DNA of 64,000 bases, from contig DAOTJE010000002.1 of NCBI GenBank assembly GCA_035448545.1, forward strand, positions 62,001 to 126,000, read 5' to 3'. Source of the stretch: Anaerobaca sp035448545 (GTDB taxonomy: Bacteria > Planctomycetota > Phycisphaerae > Sedimentisphaerales > Anaerobacaceae). A model generated the notes under the pieces. The model was not told the DNA's origin. It worked only from the letters and a program-made list of their open reading frames with translations, and ran no database searches. Both the position numbers and the translations under genes were made by a program. Positions 1 through 9,920 of the stretch are shown here, piece by piece (position 1 is the first letter of the stretch; every line of letters starts with the position of its first letter).

Positions 1-2
1 TT

Positions 3-1901
3 GCCACGAGCAACGGCGTTTCCGATGCCGCCAATGGCCCGGAGAAGACGGTCGACGGCTCCGGTCTCAATGCCGCGGATCAGCACTCCATCGAAGCCGC
101 CGATATGTGGGTAAGCTTCCCGCCGGCCGACGGCTCCGCGCTGTACATCCAGTACGAGTTCGACGCTGTCTACAAGCTCCATGAGCTCCAGATCTGGAAC
201 TACAACGTGATGTTCGAGAAGATGCTCGGTTTCGGTCTCAAGAACGTCACCGTGGAGTACTCCGTCGACGGCACCGAGTGGACGGCTCTGGGTGACTTCG
301 ACCTCAATCAGGCCACCGCCAAGGCGAGCTATGTCTACAACTCGACGATTGGCTTCCAGGGGTTGCCGGTCAAGTTCGTCAGACTCACGGTCAACAGCGC
401 CTTCGGCGCGCTGGGCCAGTACGGACTCAGCGAGGTCCGCTTCATGTACATTCCCGTCCAGCCCCGATGGCCTCAGCCGGCCGACGGGGCAACGAACGTG
501 GACACGGACGCGGTCCTGAGCTGGAGAGCCGGACGCGAAGCCGCCTCGCATGAAGTGTACCTTGGTACGGACGCCGAGGCGATGTCGCTGCTCGGCACGA
601 GCACGCAAGCCAGTATCGCCGCGGGCACCCTCGACCTGGCGACGACGTACTACTGGAAGGTCGTCGAGGTCAACAACGTAGAGGCGATCAGCTCCTGGGA
701 AGGCAGCGTCTGGAGCTTCACGACCCGTCCGTTTACGGTGGTCGACGACTTCGAGAGCTATGGCGACGACATCGAAGCCGGCGAAGCGATCTTCGACACC
801 TGGCTCGACGGCTGGATCAACAACACCGGTTCGACGGTGGGCCATTTCCAGGCTCCGTTTGCCGAGCAGAGGATCGTCAACAGCGGCAAGCAGTCCATGC
901 CTTTGTTCTATGAGAACACCGGTGGTAAGACCACAGCCGAGGCCGAGCGGACCTTCGATTCGGCTCAGGACTGGACCGCCAGCGGCGTCAAGACCCTTGC
1001 CGTGTACTTCTACGGCATAGAAGGCAACACCGGACAGATGTACCTGAAGATCAACAACACCAAGGTCGCCTACAACGGCGAGGCCGGCGACATTGCCAAA
1101 GCCCAATGGCAACTGTGGGCGGTCGACCTGACGGGGCTGAGCGGCCTCCAGAGAGTCACGAAGATGACGATCGGCATCGAGGGCGCCGGCGCGAGTGGTA
1201 CGTTGTACATCGACGACATCCGGCTCTATCCGAATGAGATCACGTTGGTCACACCGGTTCAGCCGGACGCCACCGGCCTGCTTCTGAAGTATACATTCGA
1301 CGCAGGGTCGGGCACGACGGTCGCCGATGCCTCGGGCAACGGCAACACCGGTACGATCAACGGCAATCCGGCGTGGGTGACCGGCATCTCCGGTTCGGCA
1401 CTGTCTTTCGACGGCAGCCGCGACTACATCGCCACCGGCAAGAGCCTGCTCAACAACCTGCCGCAATTCACGATTGCCTGCTGGCTCAAGGGCGACCTGT
1501 CCCTGGGCAACCGCAGCGGTCTGATCGGGCAGAACGACTGTGTTGAGTATGGCGTTGTCAGCGCCAACACCTGCCAGATCTGGACGGCGGGAGGTGGTTC
1601 GGTCGATCTGGCCTGGCCTTACAGTGCCGCGGCGGATTGGCATCACATCGTCGCAGTGGCCGACGGCACATCCATCACGTTCTACCTCGACGGGAAGCCG
1701 GCTGCTTCGGGTGGCACGGCCACAGCGAGCTACGGCACCTCCACGTATTTTCTGAACGTGGGCGGCGGCGGCATCTTCGACGCCACCGATAACTGGTTTG
1801 CCGGACAGATCGACGAGGTCTACGTCTATCAACGGGCCCTCTCGGCGGCCGAAGTCGCCGGGCTGGCCGGCAGAACGGTTGCCATACCTGCGCCGTTCTG
1901 A
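3..1901 (+). CDS. Secreted multidomain protein, discoidin-like and LamG-like (5' truncated by window edge)
   Basis: The reading frame is open from base 3, so the true start lies upstream; about 632 residues are visible. In order they show an F5/8 type C (discoidin)-like beta-sandwich (ending near VRFMY), a fibronectin-like stretch with WKV and WSFTT, a carbohydrate-binding-like segment starting VDDFESYGDD, and a C-terminal concanavalin/LamG-like domain (FDGSRDYI, WHHIVAVADG, IDEVYVYQRALS). This architecture is typical of large secreted planctomycete proteins that bind polysaccharide. No catalytic domain is visible, though one could lie upstream. The stop is followed by a strong terminator, so this is the last gene of its transcript. 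The substrate cannot be told. Confidence 0.85.
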   Translation, partial: ATSNGVSDAANGPEKTVDGSGLNAADQHSIEAADMWVSFPPADGSALYIQYEFDAVYKLHELQIWNYNVMFEKMLGFGLKNVTVEYSVDGTEWTALGDFDLNQATAKASYVYNSTIGFQGLPVKFVRLTVNSAFGALGQYGLSEVRFMYIPVQPRWPQPADGATNVDTDAVLSWRAGREAASHEVYLGTDAEAMSLLGTSTQASIAAGTLDLATTYYWKVVEVNNVEAISSWEGSVWSFTTRPFTVVDDFESYGDDIEAGEAIFDTWLDGWINNTGSTVGHFQAPFAEQRIVNSGKQSMPLFYENTGGKTTAEAERTFDSAQDWTASGVKTLAVYFYGIEGNTGQMYLKINNTKVAYNGEAGDIAKAQWQLWAVDLTGLSGLQRVTKMTIGIEGAGASGTLYIDDIRLYPNEITLVTPVQPDATGLLLKYTFDAGSGTTVADASGNGNTGTINGNPAWVTGISGSALSFDGSRDYIATGKSLLNNLPQFTIACWLKGDLSLGNRSGLIGQNDCVEYGVVSANTCQIWTAGGGSVDLAWPYSAAADWHHIVAVADGTSITFYLDGKPAASGGTATASYGTSTYFLNVGGGGIFDATDNWFAGQIDEVYVYQRALSAAEVAGLAGRTVAIPAPF

Positions 1902-1970
1902 ACAGGGTGGATGTAAAGGGCCGTTCGTGGCCAGGCGGCTGCGAAAGCCATGAGATTGGCGGAGTTTTCA

Positions 1971-2006
1971 CGGGGCCTGCGTTGCAACGCAGGCCCCGGT
2001 TTTTTT
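1971..2006 (+). terminator. Strong intrinsic terminator
   Basis: A perfect 28-base palindrome (1971-1998, arms CGGGGCCTGC and GCAGGCCCCG) is followed by a T-rich tract at 2000-2006. It lies 70 bases after the stop of the discoidin/LamG protein and should end that transcript. It also separates it from the convergent minus-strand genes. Confidence 0.85.
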
Positions 2007-2109
2007 CGGCAGGTTGCAGGGATCGGAGCAGCCGACACGATTCAACGCGAACCGCCTCATCAGCCGGACCCGGCGGGCCACCACCAGGAGCACGATCCGC
2101 CGGTTGACG

Positions 2110-3117
2110 TTAAGCACACCAGGGTCGTTGGCGATCGAGTTTTCCGGACAGCGTGTTCCGGGCAACAATCACGTTCTCGCGAAGCTGGAAGTCGAACATC
2201 CCGACACAGATGAAGTCCGCGCCCCCTTCGAAGGCATACTTGAAGCCTTCGCTGGGGTGCAGTGCGCCGGCCGCCAGCACCTTGAACGCGATCCAGGGCT
2301 CCTTGAGGCCCTTCATGTACTCGATCGTCTCTTTCGGGTTGCGGCACCACATGTTGTCGTGCGGCTCACCGTGCTTGTCGCCGGACGGCCCAACCGCATC
2401 AAATGGCTTGCGATGCTCCGGCGCCGTCGCCGACCAGTAGTTGTCCGGATGCAGAGTCTTGACCCAGAAATCGGGTTTGAAGCCTGCTTTGACAAAGGCC
2501 TTGATCGTCTCCAGGTCGTGGGCGCCCAGTCCGCTGGGCAGACCGAACTGCCTCATGTACTCCAGCGCTTCGCCGACGAGGTCGGTCTTGCCGTCGCGGA
2601 CGGCCGCATCGGCCAGCCCCCCCTGCACATAGACCGCGTGGGCGCCGCTATCGACGGACCGCTTAACGCCCTCTTTGATCGTGCTGCCCGCGGCGCAATC
2701 GGAGATGAACTGAATTCGGCCGCCCCGCTCATTCCAGTAGCGGTTGAGTACGCGATCGGCGGTGGGATTGCCCAGAATCGTGTTGATGCCCATCTCCTCG
2801 GCCAGCGCCAGCGTCTCAAACACCTTCTCGTCGCTGTGGTACGCTTTGACCAGGCTCGAAACATAGATCAGGTCGCGGCTGTGGGCCCATCCGCCAATGA
2901 GGTTGCCGCCACAGAACATCCGGCTGACCGTCAGGTTCTTGATCTTCCCACAGGGCAAGGCCCCCGGTTGCGACGTCTCCGCGGCCCTCGTGCCGCCTTC
3001 GCTCATCTGCGCGCGTAGATGGTGCTCCTCGAAGCTGTGCAGTCCCAGGGCCATCCCAGCCGAGGCCGCGACGGACTTCTTGATGAACCCACGTCGATCG
3101 ACTTGTCTGTCTGCCAT
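2110..3117 (-). CDS. Tat-exported aldo/keto-reductase-like protein (paralogue 1)
   Basis: 335 residues from the ATG at 3117, preceded by a GGAG box; a longer frame upstream has no support. The N-terminus has a twin-arginine signal (DRRGFIKKS) and a hydrophobic stretch. The body reads like a TIM-barrel aldo/keto-reductase-like or phosphate-binding barrel protein, with MFCGGNLIGGWAHSRDL, GINTILGNPTADR and AFEGGADFICVGMFDFQ. It is closely similar to the next gene upstream (3132-4109), with the same order of motifs, and follows it by 14 bases, so the two are a tandem duplication in one transcript. The substrate is unknown; no classical catalytic tetrad could be assigned by eye. Confidence 0.75.
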   Translation of the reverse strand: MADRQVDRRGFIKKSVAASAGMALGLHSFEEHHLRAQMSEGGTRAAETSQPGALPCGKIKNLTVSRMFCGGNLIGGWAHSRDLIYVSSLVKAYHSDEKVFETLALAEEMGINTILGNPTADRVLNRYWNERGGRIQFISDCAAGSTIKEGVKRSVDSGAHAVYVQGGLADAAVRDGKTDLVGEALEYMRQFGLPSGLGAHDLETIKAFVKAGFKPDFWVKTLHPDNYWSATAPEHRKPFDAVGPSGDKHGEPHDNMWCRNPKETIEYMKGLKEPWIAFKVLAAGALHPSEGFKYAFEGGADFICVGMFDFQLRENVIVARNTLSGKLDRQRPWCA

Positions 3118-3131
3118 ACCGTCACTCCAAT

Positions 3132-4109
3132 CTACGCATGCCAAGAGCGAGAGCGATTCAACGGGCCCGTCAATACGTTCCTGGCGATGATCGCGTTCTC
3201 GCGAACCTGAAAATCGAACATTCCGACGCACAGAAAATCGGCGCCGTTCTCAAACGCAAACCTGAAACCGTCCGAGGGGTGGATCGCCCCGGCCGCCAGC
3301 ACCTTGTAGGCGATCCACGGCTTGCAGACCTTCTGCATGTAAGCGGCCGTCTGGTCGGGGTGTTTGTCCCAGTAGTTGTCCACGTCGTAGTTGTCGATTA
3401 CGTCCTTGTTCTGGTCGGGTCGCCGGGTCGACCAGTAATTGGTGCTGTGGTGGGTCTTCATGTAGAAGTCCACGGGCAAGGCCGCTTGCTCACAGGCCTT
3501 GATCGTCTCCAGTTCATGACCGCCGACCCCCGCGATCAAGCCGTTCTGCTTGATGAAGTCGACCACCTCGCCGATCAGGTCGACCCGTCCGGCCCGCGTC
3601 CAGGCGTCCCCGACGTTGCCGATGACGTACGCACCGGTCGCCCCGGCGTCGATCGCCTTCTGGACGTCGCCGGTCAGGTCCTCGGCGGAGGGAACACACT
3701 GGGCCAGCCATTGGATTCGCCCACCTCGCTCGTCCCAGTATTTCTTGAGGACGCCGAGGGAACTCGTCCCGGCGTTGATCGTGTTGACGCCGGACTCCTC
3801 ACAGAGCGTCAGCGTCTCAATGATCTTCTCGTCCGTGAAGTAGTGCTTCAGAAGGGACGAGACGTAGATCAGATCGCGGCTGTGGGCGTACCCCCCGATG
3901 AGATTGCCGCCGCAGATGATGCGGCTGATTGCCACGTTGCCAATCTTGCCGGCCGGCACTCCCTCGGCGGCAGACCCCGGTGGCGGAGGCGATTCATCCT
4001 TCATCGCCGCCAGTAGCGTCTGCTCCTCCAGGCTCATGGCCGAAGCAAATGCCGCCGATCCGGCCAAAGAGTTCCTCAGAAACGAGCGACGATCCAGATA
4101 CTTCGACAT
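3132..4109 (-). CDS. Tat-exported aldo/keto-reductase-like protein (paralogue 2)
   Basis: 325 residues. It starts with a twin-arginine signal (LDRRSFLRNSLAGSAAFAS) and then shares long motifs with its downstream neighbour: ICGGNLIGGYAHSRDLIYVSS, GVNTINAG, WDERGGRIQWLAQ, HHSTNYWSTRRPDQN and NGADFLCVGMFDFQVREN. Upstream gene of a two-gene tandem. The paralogues differ most in the middle, where this copy has an extra VIDNYDVDNYWDKHPDQ segment, suggesting different substrates rather than dosage. Export by Tat implies a folded, probably cofactor-containing protein acting in the periplasm. Function beyond the fold is not established. Confidence 0.75.
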   Translation of the reverse strand: MSKYLDRRSFLRNSLAGSAAFASAMSLEEQTLLAAMKDESPPPPGSAAEGVPAGKIGNVAISRIICGGNLIGGYAHSRDLIYVSSLLKHYFTDEKIIETLTLCEESGVNTINAGTSSLGVLKKYWDERGGRIQWLAQCVPSAEDLTGDVQKAIDAGATGAYVIGNVGDAWTRAGRVDLIGEVVDFIKQNGLIAGVGGHELETIKACEQAALPVDFYMKTHHSTNYWSTRRPDQNKDVIDNYDVDNYWDKHPDQTAAYMQKVCKPWIAYKVLAAGAIHPSDGFRFAFENGADFLCVGMFDFQVRENAIIARNVLTGPLNRSRSWHA

Positions 4110-4234
4110 CCGGCCCCCTTGGCATCAGAGTCCAATCGCCCAGACCGCTCGCGCCGGCGATCTCGACACGCCCCCATGATACCAGAAAAGCCCGCTCTGT
4201 CAAAACGCGACGGAACCACAAACCCGTCGCCTGC

Positions 4235-5968
4235 CTACGGCGCCGCCTCGTCCTGCCGGCTCAACAGCGATATCTCGGCCCAGTAGCCGGCCTCGAAGCG
4301 CCAGCCGGTCGGCTCGTTGACCAGCTCGATCTTGACGGTGCGTCCGGAGTAAGGCGACAGATCCACTGTAACGTCGGTCCAGCCGACCGTGGTCGTGTCC
4401 GGACCGATGGTCTTTCGCAGCAGTTGCTTCCCGTCAACCCTGACGATCAGGTCCCAGTCGCCCCGAGGATCGTGGCCCACGACAAGCTTCAGCGCGCTGC
4501 GCTTATTGGCGGGCAGCTTGACGGTCCGGCTGATGATGCAGCCAATTTCCTCGTTCAGCGGATGCGTCACCAGGACGTCTTTGCGCCCGCGCAACTCTTT
4601 GCGGATCCCGGGGGCCATCTCCTCGCCACACTGAACCACCTTCCAGCCGGGTGCAAACTTCTCCATCGCCTCGGACATATCCTTGCCGAGCAATGCGGTG
4701 ATCTTGGCCATCTCCTGCTTCGAATACCGCGTCTGCTGGGCCGGTCCGGGCTCCCAGCACCGCTCCAGACGACTGGGGCGAGGACTCTGAACCGGAATCA
4801 CAAAGCATTCCTCTCCCTGCTCGTTCGCCTGAATCTTCCCGCCGCAGTTCTTAACAGCGTCCCGGGCCAGATCTTCGCAGACACGAATCAGCGTGGGGAA
4901 GTTGTACGGCGTATGGCTGAACTTGCCCCAGGGGTCCAGTGCGATCTTGAACTTCTCCGGCAGGTTCTTGAACCCTATGGTCGTAAACAGGATACCGGCG
5001 GCATTCGACGGATTGCAGTCGGAATCCTGGCCGCACCGCGTCGAGATGATGATCGTCTTGTCGGGGTCGCCTTCGCCATACAGCAGGCCCATGACGATAT
5101 AGGCGCCGTTGATCTTGGCGTCGATGTTGAACTCGTCCTGCGGCCCGGAACAGGAGAAGCGGCGATACGCCGGATTCAGATGGTACTTCTCGTTGATCCG
5201 TTGCCACGTCTTGGTCCAATCGTCCGGGTGCTCTCTGTACCAGCGGAGCACATCGCTGATACATTCATGGTACTGGCTTTCCCTGGGGATGCAGCGCAGC
5301 CCCGCCTCGATGATCTTGATGATGTCGTTTTCGAAGAACGCCTCGGCGTACATCCCGGCAACGAATTGCCCGCCGTACAGACCATCGCCGTAATTCATCA
5401 GGCGCCCGAATTTCTCCCCCAACTGGATCGCCACGTTGGGCATACCCGGGGCAATCAGCCCGGCGTAGTCCGCCTCGATCTGGTAGTCGATATCGTCGGC
5501 ATGCTTGTTGAACTTGGGGTGGCCGGAGTCCGGCGGAGCGATGCCGCTCCGCAGGTTGTCACGCCCGGCCTTATTGGCGTGCCAGAGCGGATAGCCGCTG
5601 TTGGCGAAGTCGATCCCCGCCTGCCGGATGGACACGTCGAAGCCGTGCACTTCGAGCGTCCGCAGGAACGTCATCTCCACGTAGATATCATCCTGCTCGA
5701 ACTGATTGATCATCGCGGGCTTCCACTCGGGCACCTGGTCCTCAGGAATGATGACCCCCTTGTAGCGGAATTCCGTGGGTCCGCCCCACCCGACGCCGGC
5801 CATCTGGCCGATCCACCCCGCTTTCATCTTGTCGACGTACTGCGCCGTGGGAATCTGCCGCACAGTCTCCTTGCCGCCCGTCAGTCTGGCCAGAGGTGCA
5901 CGTCCGCAGCCGAATCCGCTCACAATGCCCAGAATTCCGACGACAGGCAGTGCCCAACCTCGCTTCAT
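4235..5968 (-). CDS. Lipoprotein-like ADP-ribosylglycohydrolase family protein
   Basis: 577 residues. The N-terminus is a short hydrophobic signal ending in a Cys (SGFGCGR), probably a lipoprotein with an imperfect lipobox. The body shows the ADP-ribosylglycohydrolase fold: FEQDDIYVEMTFL corresponds to the first metal-binding acidic motif and RCGQDSDCNPSNAAG to the second Asp-rich motif. Residues after about 450 form a separate beta-rich domain (VGHDPRGDWDLIVRVDG, VDLSPYSGRTVKIELVNE), likely a jelly-roll accessory module. Family members cleave N-glycosidic ADP-ribose bonds, but exported planctomycete versions probably act on other sugars or nucleosides; that is inference. It sits alone, 125 bases upstream of the Tat pair on the same strand. 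Confidence 0.75.
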   Translation of the reverse strand: MKRGWALPVVGILGIVSGFGCGRAPLARLTGGKETVRQIPTAQYVDKMKAGWIGQMAGVGWGGPTEFRYKGVIIPEDQVPEWKPAMINQFEQDDIYVEMTFLRTLEVHGFDVSIRQAGIDFANSGYPLWHANKAGRDNLRSGIAPPDSGHPKFNKHADDIDYQIEADYAGLIAPGMPNVAIQLGEKFGRLMNYGDGLYGGQFVAGMYAEAFFENDIIKIIEAGLRCIPRESQYHECISDVLRWYREHPDDWTKTWQRINEKYHLNPAYRRFSCSGPQDEFNIDAKINGAYIVMGLLYGEGDPDKTIIISTRCGQDSDCNPSNAAGILFTTIGFKNLPEKFKIALDPWGKFSHTPYNFPTLIRVCEDLARDAVKNCGGKIQANEQGEECFVIPVQSPRPSRLERCWEPGPAQQTRYSKQEMAKITALLGKDMSEAMEKFAPGWKVVQCGEEMAPGIRKELRGRKDVLVTHPLNEEIGCIISRTVKLPANKRSALKLVVGHDPRGDWDLIVRVDGKQLLRKTIGPDTTTVGWTDVTVDLSPYSGRTVKIELVNEPTGWRFEAGYWAEISLLSRQDEAAP

Positions 5969-6169
5969 AGCGTACCTCCTTTACTCCATACCTTCCCGAA
6001 AGGCCGCCGACGCTCAGGCGGCCGACCTCGCTCCGCCCCACGGTTCAGGCCCCAGAGCCATGCTCAATCGACCCTTATATCGCGCCCGGCGCGGTCGGTA
6101 AAGGCAAATCGGTCCGTTGCACTCATCGTGCCGGTTCCTTCGACACGGGTGCATATCTGAAAGTGTGCG

Positions 6170-6197
6170 TTGCATTGACAGGACCAGCAAGTATAAT
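6170..6197 (+). promoter_or_regulatory. Sigma-70-type promoter candidate for the bamD-lptE-ftsH run
   Basis: TTGCAT at 6170-6175 and a perfect TATAAT at 6192-6197, 16 bases apart. It lies about 40 bases upstream of the first gene, in the gap with the divergent glycohydrolase gene. Position and -10 quality make it the best candidate for the envelope biogenesis operon. Confidence 0.5.
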
Positions 6198-6234
6198 GAG
6201 GCCCGTCTGAGGCCATTGTGGGAGATTTCCTTCT

Positions 6235-7257
6235 TTGAGCCTCCGAATGGACCGACCCGGAATGAAGAATCGCATGCGACATACCAGCCTGCTCCTGTTG
6301 ACCGCGCTGTGGTGCCTGGGCACCTCGGCGGCCCCGACACAGAAGCTCCCGGACGATAGCGACCGGCGGGCTGTTGCCGGGGATCCGCAGCAGCGCTTTC
6401 ACCAGGCCGTTGCCGAGCTCAAGGAGCTGACGCGCAACGGCGACCTCGGGGCCGTCAAAGATGCTCTGGCCCGGATCAAGGACGACTTTCCTCAGCACGC
6501 CGGACCCGACCTTGAGCTTTTTGCGATGGGTGAGTTGGAGTTCTGGAACGACCGCTATGCCAAAGCGATGGTCAAATACGAAAAGCTGCTGAAGGACCAT
6601 CCGACCAGCGAGTTCGCTGAAGCGGCGATGGACCGCGAATTCGAGATCGCCACCGCCTACCTGGCCGGACGCAAGAAAAGCGTGCTGGGTCTGTTCCACA
6701 TCCGCGGCTACGCCGAAGGTGTGGAGATCATGGAAAGACTCAGCGACCGCACCGGCCTGGACGAGCCCAACAGCATCGGTCTCAAGGCCGCCATCGCGGT
6801 GGCCGAGCACTACGAGGCGAGGGAGAAGTACATCGAAGCTTACTTGAAGTGGTCCGAAATCGCATCGTATTGGGAGATGGGGCCGATCGGCAAAAAGGCG
6901 ATCCTCCGCATGGCGGAAGACAACTTCGCCGCGTACAACAAGCCCCCGGAGAAGCGTCAACCGCTGCTGGATGCTTCCAAGCTGACGACGGCCAAGACCT
7001 ATTACGAACGGTTCGCCTTGCGCTATCCGGAGGAAGCCGCGAAACACGATATTCCGGCCAAACTCAGACGAATCGACGAGCAAATGGCGTACAAGCAGTA
7101 TACGATCGGCCGGTACTACCAGCGCGCCAAGCGGCTGGAGGCGGCCAACCTCTATTACAACCTTGTGACCAGGAACTGGCCGGACACCGAAGCCGCCAGG
7201 TTGGCCAAGGAAGCCCGCCAGGAGATTCTCGACAGGACGCAAAACCGTGAAGAGTAA
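6235..7257 (+). CDS. BamD/YfiO-like TPR outer-membrane assembly protein
   Basis: 340 residues from a TTG at 6235; ATGs at 6247, 6262 and 6274 are possible alternatives, and a GGGAG box at about 6220 fits the early starts. A signal peptide (MRHTSLLLLTALWCLGTSAAP) is followed by helical TPR-like repeats with Tyr/Ala spacing: WNDRYAKAMVKYEKLLKDHPTSEFAEAA and KRLEAANLYYNLVTRNWPDTEAARLAKEA. This is the pattern of BamD-type proteins that help insert beta-barrels into the outer membrane. No lipobox Cys is evident, unlike classical BamD. The next gene overlaps its end by 11 bases, so the two are coupled. A generic periplasmic TPR protein is the alternative. Confidence 0.65.
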   Translation: MSLRMDRPGMKNRMRHTSLLLLTALWCLGTSAAPTQKLPDDSDRRAVAGDPQQRFHQAVAELKELTRNGDLGAVKDALARIKDDFPQHAGPDLELFAMGELEFWNDRYAKAMVKYEKLLKDHPTSEFAEAAMDREFEIATAYLAGRKKSVLGLFHIRGYAEGVEIMERLSDRTGLDEPNSIGLKAAIAVAEHYEAREKYIEAYLKWSEIASYWEMGPIGKKAILRMAEDNFAAYNKPPEKRQPLLDASKLTTAKTYYERFALRYPEEAAKHDIPAKLRRIDEQMAYKQYTIGRYYQRAKRLEAANLYYNLVTRNWPDTEAARLAKEARQEILDRTQNREE

Positions 7258-7786
7258 TCCGCGTACAATCCGTGGCCGCTGGGCTCTCCTGCTCGCTGCC
7301 GGTGCGCTTGCGGCCTCGGGGCTGGCAGGCTGCGCCGAGCCGGCGGGCTATTCGAACCGGAGTCTGTATCCGTCAGACATCCGGAGCGTCTGCCTGGAGA
7401 TGTTCGACAATCGCAGCTTTCGCCGGGGTGTGGAGTACACGCTGTCCGATGCACTGGCCAAGCGCATCGAGACCATGACCCCCTACAAGATCGTTTCCAG
7501 CCGAGACCGCGCCGACAGCGTCATCAGCGGACAACTGATCTCCATTTACGAATCGTCGCTGACCGTAGAACGTGAGCTGGCCCGGCCGCTGGAGAAGGAA
7601 GTGGTGCTGACGGCCACCGTGAACTGGAAGAACCTCAACACCGGCCAGCTCATGATCAACAGCCGGACGGTCACCGCTACGGCCAGCTATTCGGATTTTC
7701 AGAATCAGGACTTCACCTATGCCTCGGCCCTTGCGGCAAACAAGCTGGCACAGAAAATCGTAGAGCTTATGGAAACCAACTGGTAA
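7247..7786 (+). CDS. lptE: LptE-like LPS-assembly lipoprotein
   Basis: 179 residues from GTG at 7247, overlapping the preceding gene by 11 bases. A signal peptide ends in a good lipobox (LAGC). The mature part matches the LptE family pattern: short beta-alpha protein with SLYPSDIRSVCLEMFDNRSFRRGVEYTLSDAL, a conserved KIVSSRDRADSVISGQL strand region, and an Ala-rich C-terminal helix (ASALAANKLAQKIVELME). LptE plugs the LptD barrel that delivers lipopolysaccharide to the outer leaflet. Position directly after a BamD-like gene supports an outer-membrane biogenesis operon and an LPS-like surface. LptD is not in the window. Confidence 0.7.
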   Translation: MKSNPRTIRGRWALLLAAGALAASGLAGCAEPAGYSNRSLYPSDIRSVCLEMFDNRSFRRGVEYTLSDALAKRIETMTPYKIVSSRDRADSVISGQLISIYESSLTVERELARPLEKEVVLTATVNWKNLNTGQLMINSRTVTATASYSDFQNQDFTYASALAANKLAQKIVELMETNW

Positions 7787-7859
7787 CCTGCGTAAGATGG
7801 GGCGATTCCTGGGGGGAATGCCTTCCGAAGCTCTTCCCGGGAACGGGATCGAACGTTAC

Positions 7860-9887
<2,028 letters not shown>

Positions 9888-9920
9888 GGTCGCTCCCTCG
9901 TAGCCAACAGGATTACCGAA

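Noticed and set aside
6176..6197. TTGACA before TATAAT upstream of the BamD-like gene
   Set aside because: The TTGACA at 6175-6180 is only 11 bases from the -10, too close for sigma-70. TTGCAT at 6170 with spacer 16 was preferred.
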